Source: Euonymus europaeus (taxonomy: Eukaryota > Streptophyta > Magnoliopsida > Celastrales > Celastraceae). From it: DNA of 64,000 bases. The position numbers were made by a program, and so were the translations under genes. Under the pieces are notes generated by a model, which had not been told where the DNA came from, did not search any database, and saw nothing but the letters and a program-made list of their open reading frames with translations. Every line of letters starts with the position of its first letter. Position 1 is the first letter of the stretch. Location of the stretch: contig OY756961.1 of NCBI GenBank assembly GCA_963580455.1, positions 17,155,001 through 17,219,000 on the forward strand. The letters run 5' to 3'. Shown here piece after piece: positions 9,754-19,781 of this stretch.

Positions 9754-12700
9754 GGTTGAATTTGATGATAATGAGGAGAATGAACCTAACGAACCAGATT
9801 TTGGGGCACCAATTAACAGTGTGAACTCTGACTCAGACGGAGAAATTGAAATTCTACCAGAAATGATGAGGCAGGTTGAGTTAGAAGAAAAAATAATTCA
9901 ACCTCATAAAGAAATGGTAGAAGTGGTTAATTTAGGGACCGGAGAACAGAAAAAGGAAGTCAGAATTGGTGCAGCCTTTGAGGGAAATGATAGAAAGGGA
10001 TTGATAGATTTGCTATATGAATATCAGGATATCTTTGCATGGTCCTATCAAGATATGCCAGGGCTAGATACGAGTATAGTCGTCCACAAATTGCCATTAA
10101 AACCAGAATGTCCTCCTGTAAAGCAAAAATTAAGAAGATTAAAACCATATATGCTTTTGAAGATAAGGGATGAAGTGAAGAAGCAATTCGATGCGGGATT
10201 CCTCGCTGTTGCAAGATATCCTGAATGGATTGCAAATATTGTGCCAGTCCCGAAAAAGGATGGCAAAGTTCGGATGTGTGTAGATTATCGAGATCTCAAT
10301 CGGGCAAGCCCGAAGGATGATTTTCCTCTACCGCAGATTGACATACTGGTGGATAATACCGCTAAGCATTTTGCATTCTCCTTCATGGATGGATTCTCAG
10401 GCTATAACCAGATTAAAATGGCACCAGAAGATCGTGAAAAGACCACATTCATTACTTTATGGGGCACCTTTTGTTACAAGGTAATGCCATTTGGTTTGAA
10501 AAATGCAGGAGCAACTTACCAGCGAGCCATGGTCACTTTATTTCATGATATGATGCATAAGGAGATTGAAGTATATGTAGACGACATGATCGCAAAATCC
10601 AGAGAGAATGAGAACCATATAGTCAATCTGGAAAAGTTATTCAAAAGATTGAGAAAGCATCAATTGAAGCTGAATCCGTCGAAATGTACATTCGGGGCAA
10701 CTTCAGGGAAGTTGTTGGGATTTATTGTAAGCAGAAAAGGCATCGAAGTAGATCCGGACAAAGTGAAAGCTATCCTGGAAATGCCGCCCCCTCGCACTGA
10801 GAAGGAGGTCAGAGGTTTCTTGGGGAGGCTCAATTACATTGCCAGGTTCATTTCACAACTAACTACTACCTGTGAGCCAATCTTCAAATTGTTACGGAAG
10901 AACAATCCGTCCGAGTGGAATGAAGAATGTCAAACTGCTTTTGAGAAGATCAAACAATATCTGCATAATCCGCCGGTCTTAATGCCTCCAACTGCAGGAA
11001 GACCCCTGATTTTATACTTAACTGTGTCCAATAATTCTATGGGATGCATGTTGGGACAGCATGATGAATCCGGGAAGGTAGAGCATGCAATTTATTACTT
11101 GAGTAAAAAGTTCACTACTTGTGAGATTAACTACTCAATGCTGGAAAAGAATTGTTGTTCACTAGCATGGGCAGCACACAGGCTCAGGCAGTACATGCTA
11201 TATCATACTACTTGGTTAATCTCGAGGATGAATCCGTTAAAATATATCTTTGAGAAGCCATCTCTTTCAGGAAGGATTGCCAAATGGCAGATGCTGTTAT
11301 CAGAATATGACATTCAGTATAACACTCAGAAAGCCATAAAAGGGAGCGCCATAGCGGATTATCTAGCAGAACAAGCGGTATATGACTCACAATTGATGAA
11401 TCCAGGATTTCCTGATGAAGAAGTTTTGGTCTTGGAGACGGAGGACCAGAAGAGCTCAAACCAATGGGTTATGTTGTTTGATGGTGCCTCAAATATCGCC
11501 GGTAGCAGAATTGGAGCTGTACTCCTCTCTCCAGCAGGAAAAGTCACTCCATTTACTGCAAAATTATATTTTGAGTGTACCAACAATGTGTCTGAATATG
11601 AAGCATGTGCCCTGGGAATTTAGGCTGCTATTGAAATGGGGATTAAAAGACTTCAAGTTTATGGTGACTCCCAATTGATAATCAGACAGTTGAACGATGA
11701 ATGGGAAACCAGAGATGCTAAGCTGGTACCGTATTATCAACATATCAAGGAATTGATCAAATTCTTCGATTGGATAGAATTTGACCATATTCCAAGAGAG
11801 GAAAATCAAATGGCAGATGCCTTGGCCACCTTAGCAGCCATGTTTGATTTGGATCTGCGTGGAGAAGTTGAGATGATTAAGATTGAAAGGCGTGACACTC
11901 AATTACATTGTTTGAATATGGTAGCCGAATCAGACAATAAACCATGGTATTATGATGTAAGACAATATTTGGAGAAGGGAGAATATCCTCCTGGTGCCCC
12001 AGAAAATGATAAACGCACCATAAGAAGGCTGGCTGGTTCCTTTTTCTGGGATGGGACTGTTCTATATAAAAGAAGTCCAGGATTGGTACTTCTTCGGTGT
12101 GTAGACATGGAAGAGGCCAAGCAGATAATGGAAGAAATACATGAGGGGATATGTGGGACTCATTCAAGTGGATATTCAATGGCCAGGAAAATACTTCGGG
12201 CAGGCTACTACTGGCTCACTATTGAAAAGGATTGCATTAGTTATGCCATTAAATGTCACAAGTGTCAGATTTATGCAAATAGGACACATGTTTCAGTGAA
12301 TCCTCTTCATGTAATATCAGCTCCATGGCCGTTTTCGATGTGGGGATTGGATGTTATCGGTCCCATTGAACCCAAGGCTTCTAATGGACATCGTTTCATC
12401 TTAGTCGCAATTGATTATTTTACAAAGTGGGTGGAGGCAAATTCTTTTGCTAATGTGACCAGTAGTGTCGTTGTTCGATTCTTGAGGAAGGATATTGTTT
12501 GCCGATACGGAGTACCTGAGAGGATTATTACTGATAACGGAACGAATTTCAACAGTAAGATGCTGAAAGATTGTTGTGAGCAGTTCAAAATCAAACACCA
12601 TAATTCGTCTCCTTATCGTCCTAAGATGAATGGAGCTGTTGAGGCAGCAAATAAGAACCTCAAGAAGATTATTCAGAAGATGACAGAGAATTATAAAGAT

Positions 12701-13192
12701 TGGCATGAAAAACTTCCATTTGCGTTATACGGGTACCGGACTTCAATACGCACTTCTACCGGTGAAAGCCCTTTTGCTTTAGTATATGGGACAGAAGCGG
12801 TCCTTCCTATTGAAGTGGAGATTCCCTCATTAAGGGTGGCGGTAGAGGCAAATTTAGAGGAAGCTGAATGGGTTCGAACCCGGTATGAGCATTTGAACTT
12901 CATTGAAGAAAAAAGATTGGAAGCACTTTGCAGAGGGCAACTCTATCAAAGGCGAATGATAAGAGCTCATCACAAGAAAATGCATCCTCGTTGCTTTGAT
13001 GAAGGAAATCTGGTTCTAAAAATGATTCAACCACCACAGAAGGATCATCGCGGAAAATGGACTCCCACTTATGAGGGACCATATGTGGTGAAGAAAGCAT
13101 TTTCTGGGGGAGCAGTAATTTTGACAAAAATGGATGGGGATGATTTGCCTCACCCTGTGAATGCTGATATCCTCAAGCGGTACTATGCCTAA
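9754..13192 (+). pseudogene. Ogre pol of unit 1 (RT, RNase H, second RNase H, integrase) with a nonsense codon
   Basis: The reading frame matches unit 2 from the intron acceptor to the stop at 13190-13192, except for TAG at 11621-11623 where unit 2 has CAG. The stop falls in the second RNase H domain, just after the EYEACALG segment, so integrase would not be made from this unit. The change is a single C to T in a CAG (CHG) context, as expected from deamination of a methylated cytosine. RT motifs (YVDD) and integrase motifs are otherwise preserved. Substitutions relative to unit 2 include Tyr for Asp in KPYMLLKIRD. Confidence 0.9.
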
Positions 13193-13248
13193 AAGAAACA
13201 TGGGCATTTCAATGGCTTCATAGTAGCAAGTTTGATGGCAATTGACGG

Positions 13249-13286
13249 AAAACATACCAAAATTGGGGCAGTTGTTGGTATGTTTT
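13249..13286 (+). repeat. Hairpin with a 12-bp perfect stem, unit 1
   Basis: AAAACATACCAA (13249-13260) pairs with TTGGTATGTTTT (13275-13286) around a 14-nt loop containing GGGGCAG. A second GGGGCAG flanked by AAAACT and AGTTTT lies near 13397-13414. Conserved in unit 2. Confidence 0.75.
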
Positions 13287-14306
13287 GCCTAGGAAAGTTC
13301 TCAGTTCGTCGATGGAGGAAGAAGCTTGTTGGCTGCCCTAGAAGCTTTGGATATGACATCGAGTCAGATGTGATCACTGTTAATTTGGTACACGCCAAAA
13401 CTGGGGCAGTTTTAGTGCAATCTTCGAGCTATCACAATTTCATCCTTTCATCTTGGGAAGTTCGGTTTGCCTCTCATTTCTGCACATTTCTTTACACTCT
13501 TATAATGTTCAAGTCTAAAAGATTTCCTTACTAGTTTCCGATCATTTCGAATAAAATACCATAAAGTTCTTTGTTTCCTAGTTCAATTACTCGTCTCCTT
13601 TATTTTGAACCATTTCTAAAAGGGTTCAACATTTGCTCCTATCATTGGCACGCATAGTCATATTGCGGAATTTATTAAGACAAAGTTTTTATAAAAAGTT
13701 TTTGAAAAATTGTGCACGAGAAAATTACTTTCGACCAGAGATTAATAGATATCGGTCCTCTAAGTTGGAAAAATGATTGAAATGGAAATTTTGTGGTCGG
13801 GGAAGATATTGACAGAAGGGGAATAATTGTGCTCTAATGGCGAATACCTCCCAAAAGAAATGAAGTTGCTCTGGGAGGACAAGCATTCCTGAATGAAAAC
13901 GTATGTACTCAAATAACAAATGGAAGGTATTGACCATAACAAGAATGTCTAAACAAATGGAAGAGAGAGATAGTGCGAGAATCAAGTTTCGAAAAGCTGA
14001 AAATGAAATGATGAACTAGATCCTTAATAACCAGAATGCAGAAGTACACAGATAGCCTTGGCATCAGGAGGACAGTTCCAAGAAGGAAACATATGGGTCT
14101 GACAATTCGCGATTGTGCGTGTTTTCTAGGGTGACGTGATCCCAAAAATGAATAAATAAATAAAGTTCAAAGGAAATGCTCAAAGCTCAGTGAATAGGGG
14201 CGTAGCGTCAGCATTCATTATCAAATCTTTTGTGTCTCATTACAAGTTTAGCACAGGTTAGACATTTGCCTTAAAACTTTGGGAGTAGGACTTACGTCAA
14301 AATTTC

Positions 14307-14493
14307 AGTCAAGCCGGGAATGACTATAATGATCCCGAGCAATTTATTTCTATGATTGGCCAAGCCGGAGATGGCCCCAACGATCCCGAGCATCCCATTT
14401 TTCAAACAAATTTTAGTCAAGCCGGGAATGACTATGATGATCCCGTGCAGTTTTATTTTGTTAGCCAAGCCGGGAATGGCTGAAGTGATCCCG
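14307..14493 (+). repeat. Four tandem covarying hairpin or pseudoknot units, unit 1
   Basis: Four degenerate repeats of about 50 bp. Stems are AGTCA/TGACT (14307, 14321), GGCCA/TGGCC (14358, 14372), AGTCA/TGACT (14415, 14429) and AGCCA/TGGCT (14463, 14477). Sequence changes but pairing is kept. In repeats 1, 3 and 4 the loop has CGGGA, complementary to TCCCG about 14 nt past the stem, which would give an H-type pseudoknot; repeat 2 has lost perfect loop pairing. Confidence 0.78.
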
Positions 14494-14567
14494 CGCATCT
14501 TTTTTGAAATTCGGCGAAAAATGGGTTTACTACTCCTTTGTGCGTCATTACTATGTAAAGATCACAC

Positions 14568-14580
14568 AAAGGGGGGCAGC
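14568..14580 (+). other. Polypurine tract before LTR 2
   Basis: AAAGGGGGGCAGC directly precedes the TGTAGTA start of LTR 2. The identical tract precedes LTR 3 at 28041-28053. Confidence 0.85.
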
Positions 14581-16946
14581 TGTAGTACCCCATTTTGTCC
14601 GGACTAGTTTTTGTTTTGTTAAATAATAATAATAACATTACTAATAAATATTAAAAAGAGGAAATAAGGGAAGAGGAAGAGAAGACAAAAAAAGAAAAGA
14701 AGGTGGTTGATTTAGTGGAGTTAGTGGCTGATTTTAGTGGGATTAGTTGCTGATTTTGGGGATTATTGCTTGATTAGTGGCTGATTTTGGGGAATTATTG
14801 TTTGACTTTATGGTTGTATTTTTAGCATATATCTAATACCATCACCCATAGGGGGCCTTCAAGAGAAAAGAGCCGGACAACTCCTTCCCCTTCAATCCCA
14901 ACTAGCAACCAGGATCTTCTTCCACCTCATTCACTCACCAGAGCCTCACCTACTCACTCTCCCTCACTCACTCTCCCTCACTCACTAACAACACAGAAGC
15001 CATAATTCACTCACCAGAGCCTCACCTACGGACCCTCACTACAAACCCGCCAAGCATCCGCCGAAACCCTCTCACGGGAACATCACAGATCGAACCTTCC
15101 ACCATCTCAATCAGTCACTCCCTCATCTCCATCGAAATCTATCACCCAAGCCCCTGTTATCAGAAAATCACAACCCAAAAAAAATGATGATCTCCAGAAC
15201 CATTTGAAACCTTTCTCCTACTCGAACCCACCTTCAAATACAACACCTCCGCCCACCCTCACCTCTTCCAGAAAGCCGAATCAAACACCCAATCCCTGAT
15301 CTTTTTTCTCCACCGTCAATCCGAAAAGACTTGATCTCAAATCTGGGAAGGTAAAATCTCTGAGTTTTTTTTACTGATCTTCGTGTTTGTGGTGTTATTT
15401 CTAGAGGGAGGTTTGAAAAAATCAAGAAGATGGTTGAGACTTGAGGAGGTGCGGCAGAGGTGGAGAGAAAGGAAGAAAAGTTGATTTTGGGAGGGATGCT
15501 AGGGCTTTAGGAAAGGTTGGCCGGATTAGTGAGGTGTGAGTTAAGTAATGGGCTAGGGTTGGTTTTGGGCTTGATTCGTTTTTCTTTTGTGGTTTTGTTA
15601 ATGATTTGGGCTAATATTGATTTGTTGGGCCGGTTACAGGGCTATCAGTTTGGGTTTAGAATGTTTTAATTGGGCCGGTTATAGGATTGAATTATTGGGC
15701 CAGGTCTTTGCATGCTTTTAAGATATTTGAATACGGGCTAGATTATTTATTGGTTTTGGTTTGGGATATTTGAATATGGGCCAGTTTAGTTTGATTTTGT
15801 GTTTACATGCATGTGAGTTTATATGTATAGATCATTGGGCCATAATTTATTTCTTGTGTATATTTGGATCATGTTTGTATATTGGGTTTCGGGTTTATAA
15901 ATCATGTATGAGATTGTTGGGGTAGAAATTAGTAAACCCAAGGCCATGTAAATTGTAACCCATGTAAATAATGGATGTAAATAATAAAAAGGCATACATG
16001 ATTATTAGGGTGTTTAGATGCATATAGATATTTAGGATTCTATTGTTTGTAAATACTAATTCGCATGCCTAGGGATTTTATTGTGCAATGTGAAAAAGGG
16101 CGCAACGCGACAATTATTAACTCGAAGTCGTCACACTTGTAACAAATTTTGAACAATTGGCTACCACAAGGTAGTAGTCATTTCAAATAAAATAAAATAA
16201 AATCTTATAAGGCGGTATTTCAAAATCAAACTTGTATTTAAATACCATAAGTTGGTATTTTAAATTCAAGCACATTTTTACCATAAGTTGTTATTTTAAA
16301 TTCAAGCACATTTTTACCGTAAGTTGGTATTTTAAATTCAAGCACATTTTTTACCATCAGTTGGTATTTTATTTTATTTAATCTTTTTTTAAAAATTCAG
16401 CACTTTGGTTAAAAAAAATAAAAAGTAATAATACCCTTCCAATCTTTTTAAAATAAATTAGCATTTTTTTTACATTTAACTCTTTTTACATAATTCAATT
16501 TCTTTTAGTAAATTAGTGTTCTCAGCATTACCTCCAAATCCAACTTAAGCCCAATTCCATAAGTTGGAATTCAACCCAATTCCATAAGTTGGAATTCCAT
16601 CCAATTCCATAAGTTGGAACCCTAAACTCCCTCCAACTCCAGTTAAAATCTAATCCATTTCTGTGCAATAAGTTGGCATGCTTCAAGCAGTGCAATAAGT
16701 TGGTACAATTCAAAATTTTCAAATCCTTCTAAATAATTCGATTTTACAAAATACCCAATTTTAAAACTGCCAATTATTTAAAACTCAGCAACTGTTCTTA
16801 AAACAGGTGTCGTGGGATGTCTAACACCTTCCCCACGCACAACCGACTCCCGTACCCTGTTTCTGGTTCGCAGGTTTCTCTAAGTGTCCAATTGCACTAT
16901 AAAATCAATTGGTGGCGACTCTGTATTTTTCAGGCCGGTTGACACA
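14581..16946 (+). repeat. Ogre LTR 2 (2,366 bp, shared by both units)
   Basis: Full-length LTR serving as 3' LTR for unit 1 and 5' LTR for unit 2. It contains the 452 bp missing in LTR 1 and lacks the inverted insertion of LTR 3. ATAAGTTGG-type repeats are at about 16240-16710. It has a few private variants, for example TGCAATAAG where LTR 1 and 3 have TACTATAAG. Confidence 0.93.
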
Positions 16947-16948
16947 GC

Positions 16949-16965
16949 TGGCGACTCTGCTGGGG
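16949..16965 (+). other. Primer binding site, unit 2
   Basis: Same TGGCGACTCTGCTGGGG as in unit 1, 2 nt after the LTR 2 end. The leader continues to 17494 without an ORF. Confidence 0.8.
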
Positions 16966-17494
16966 AACACAGGTTTTTCTAAACCTAAGAGGGTCAGGCT
17001 GAGATTTTATTGGTTGTTTACATACTTGATTGATTTTTTATATGAAGTTTGGTCGATACACAAGCACTAGCACGTGCCTACCACCCGGGCAATACCTTAG
17101 GTAATTAGAGAGGGTTGACTATTACTCTCGTGAGACTCTGTCTCCGCATGGGTAGTGGAAGACATCCTCACCGGATTGACCTCTCTTAAAGGTTAAGAGA
17201 GGAGCCTTTGTCTCAATAGTTGGGATTTAAAGGCAACCTGATCCGGGACCTCGCGAAGGTTAGTTAGATAAACCTACCCGTACACCATTAAAGCCTAGAT
17301 CCAAACCTTGAGAAAGTTAGGAGACTGTATGTTCTGCTATTCTTTTAGTATTGATATTCTTATGTGATTTATTTATTTTAATACCTGTCCCGTATAATAT
17401 TTTGATCATTTTCATAACGTTCATGCATTCTCTTAGACTTTGACGTTGTAATTTGAGTTCATAATATTTCCAAAACACCATTTTATTTAGCAGG

Positions 17495-19051
17495 ATGGCC
17501 TCAGAAATCTCTAGCTGGCAGAAAATGGACATCTATGATGTGAGGGAAGAGTTGGGCAGAATGCAAGCCAAGCATGGAAACAGTCTGAAAAAGGATGTCC
17601 TGATACCAAGGGTGTCAGGGACAGAATTTCAGGGATGTATTGGCCCGTGCCTGATCAGTTTGTGGACGAAAGTGAGCTCGATGGTAGGCCCAGATTTTTC
17701 TAAAAAGTACGGTCTTATTGGGAGTCTGCTCAGAGTTGTCACCCCGATAAGATTGCTGCAAGCTGCCATCCAATATTGGGATCCAGCATATCGGTGCTTT
17801 ACATTCAATCAGATAGACCTCTCACCAACCATCGAAGAATATGCCCAGTTGCTGCAGTTAGACCCTCACAACACGAAAGCGTATTACTTTAATGAGAATA
17901 TGACAGCTGAGAAAATTGTAGCTCGAATTCTTGAGCGAGAAGTTGAAGGGGTCAGAAAAATGGGTGCTCTGAAAGGAGGGAAATGGTGTTTTCCCGTAGA
18001 TGAATTGGCAAAATATGCGGAGGAAAAGTCAAAAACTGCATCAGGACAGTCAGCTTTGGCACTTGCCATATATGGGGCCGTACTGTTTCCTTGTACCCGG
18101 GGATATGTGGAAGGAAGAGTAATCAAGCTCTTCAATCAGGTTAATCGAGGAGTGAATCTAATCCCTGCCATCCTTTGTGAAACAATCCGTTCTCTTAACT
18201 TTTGTCGCCGCAACAAGAAAGCCAAATTCATCGGATGTTCAGCCTTACTTGGAATTTGGATGGTCAGCCATCTTCAGTATCATAAAAAGGTTGACTTTCC
18301 TAGGATTGATTTTAAAGATCATACTCGACCTGACAGAAGGCCTATATCAGAGTTCGTCGAAACCAGGTGGGAACAAGGGTATCTGAGAATTGAAAAATGG
18401 GAAGAATTCTTGCAGACTTTGGATGTTCACAGTGTTCAAGGGAGAGCACCTTGGTTCTTACCAGGCGAATACCTGTACAGATGTGGAGATTTCCCGTGGG
18501 TCCCTCTTTTAGGCCCATGGGGGGCAGTCAGCCATGCACCAGCCCTGGTACTCCGCCAAATAGCCTCCAATCCATGCATTCCAGCTACACATGGGTTATT
18601 GGACCTGGAGTTCACTTATGATGATGGAGAAGATCCCAGGCTGAGTACACAGGAAGTAAGAAAAATACTCAAGGCATGGAAGAGCCTCAAGACCACAACA
18701 AGAGGAAAGCGCACATCTGATGGAACTTTGGTATATTTCAAGTGGCATGACCAAAGAGGGAAAACCATTGCTGAAGAAAGTGTCCAAGTTGAAAAAGCAT
18801 CAGATATGATGGAGAAAGCTAACAGGCAACCCCAAAACTCTCATCAGGGCCGAAAGCGGCCCAACTTGGGTAAAAATGAAGATGTTGCTACCAAGAAAAT
18901 CCAAGCTCTGGAAGAGGCATTACAAAAAATGTCACAGGAGGCTAATAGCTACAAAGAGGAGTTGTTCAGAGCCAGAAAGAGGGATAAAGAATATATGGAA
19001 GAGTTGGAGAGGGTAGGCAAGGAAAGGAGATTACTGGAGCAGGACAACTAG
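17495..19051 (+). CDS. Ogre ORF1, unit 2, 518 aa
   Basis: Same length and start context as the unit 1 ORF1, with scattered substitutions (for example Trp for Cys near residue 8 and Ser for Leu near residue 41). The body carries the SPTIEEYAQLL segment and the last 50 or so residues are Lys/Glu-rich coiled coil. It ends with TAG at 19049-19051 followed by CAACTA, identical to unit 1. The preserved frame in both units suggests ORF1 was functional when the array formed. Its role in Ogre elements is unknown. Confidence 0.8.
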   Translation: MASEISSWQKMDIYDVREELGRMQAKHGNSLKKDVLIPRVSGTEFQGCIGPCLISLWTKVSSMVGPDFSKKYGLIGSLLRVVTPIRLLQAAIQYWDPAYRCFTFNQIDLSPTIEEYAQLLQLDPHNTKAYYFNENMTAEKIVARILEREVEGVRKMGALKGGKWCFPVDELAKYAEEKSKTASGQSALALAIYGAVLFPCTRGYVEGRVIKLFNQVNRGVNLIPAILCETIRSLNFCRRNKKAKFIGCSALLGIWMVSHLQYHKKVDFPRIDFKDHTRPDRRPISEFVETRWEQGYLRIEKWEEFLQTLDVHSVQGRAPWFLPGEYLYRCGDFPWVPLLGPWGAVSHAPALVLRQIASNPCIPATHGLLDLEFTYDDGEDPRLSTQEVRKILKAWKSLKTTTRGKRTSDGTLVYFKWHDQRGKTIAEESVQVEKASDMMEKANRQPQNSHQGRKRPNLGKNEDVATKKIQALEEALQKMSQEANSYKEELFRARKRDKEYMEELERVGKERRLLEQDN

Positions 19052-19528
19052 CAACTACAATCAGAACTTCAGCAGATGAAAGGTTGTGTGTTTCATATCT
19101 CAGAAGAAATTAAGGCATGGAAAGCACGGTGCCAGAATCTTGAGCAAGCAAATACTACGATGGAAGTATCCATGAATAGGAACTCTGAAGAAATGGAAAG
19201 ATTGAGAAATATGTATCAAGCTTTACGTCGTCACAGTCAATTTGAAATCAACCAATTGACGGATCAGAATGAGATGCTTCTTCAGAGTGTCATAGAAAAT
19301 CGTGAAGAAAGCGCTATTCTCAAGCGAAGGATTGGAACAGCAATGTGTCAGGTGGTGAAGTTATCCGAGTGGGCTGTTTCGCTAGGGGAGAAAGCCACAG
19401 ATCTGGACCAGAAAGATGCTTTCCAAGATCCGGAATTCAAGAAAGTCGTGCAATTCCTGGATCAGCTTCGTGAAGATTTAAAGATTATTAGCGAACTCCA
19501 GCAGGGAGGGTTCCTTACCCAAGATTAG
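19052..19528 (+). CDS. In-frame extension of ORF1 past TAG, unit 2
   Basis: Continuation of the ORF1 frame for 158 codons after the TAG, closing with TAG at 19526-19528. It repeats the coiled-coil composition of unit 1 with three changes (Asp for Gly, Val for Leu and Thr for Asn near the C-terminus). No frameshift has appeared in either copy. Whether it is translated by readthrough is inferred from the TAG CAACTA context only. Confidence 0.62.
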   Translation, partial: QLQSELQQMKGCVFHISEEIKAWKARCQNLEQANTTMEVSMNRNSEEMERLRNMYQALRRHSQFEINQLTDQNEMLLQSVIENREESAILKRRIGTAMCQVVKLSEWAVSLGEKATDLDQKDAFQDPEFKKVVQFLDQLREDLKIISELQQGGFLTQD

Positions 19529-19781
19529 GTTCCTGGTTGTAAATGTCACCATATATCTGAACTATCTTGCTTAATAAACTAGTGTTTTGGTTCTTATTGT
19601 TTTCTTCAAATTACAACGGCTATTTAGGATTCACATATACACAAGCATACATCAGGAATAAAAATAAACAAATAAATTAACCTGTCACACATTTGCAGAA
19701 ACTGAACATATCACTATAGATTCCAAGACTGGGTCTCGTCATCCTTATTACACAAGGTTACAGTCACGAATTGCTAAGACC

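Larger units (their letters stand above)
13193..14580 (+). other. 3' untranslated region of Ogre unit 1
   Basis: About 1.39 kb between the integrase stop and LTR 2. It has no convincing coding frame; a 100-codon frame at 13232-13534 overlaps a hairpin and shows no family resemblance. It contains a perfect 12-bp hairpin (13249-13286), four covarying hairpin repeats (14307-14493) and the polypurine tract at its end. Confidence 0.75.

Noticed and set aside
13232..13534. 100-codon ORF in the Ogre 3' UTR, also at 26705-27007
   Set aside because: Overlaps a structured RNA region, has no family resemblance, and conservation between units reflects their recent common origin.
14292..14498. Minus-strand ORF with repeated IIVIPGL units, which looks like a repeat protein
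   Set aside because: It is a translation of the tandem RNA hairpin repeats; stem covariation explains the pattern better than protein coding.
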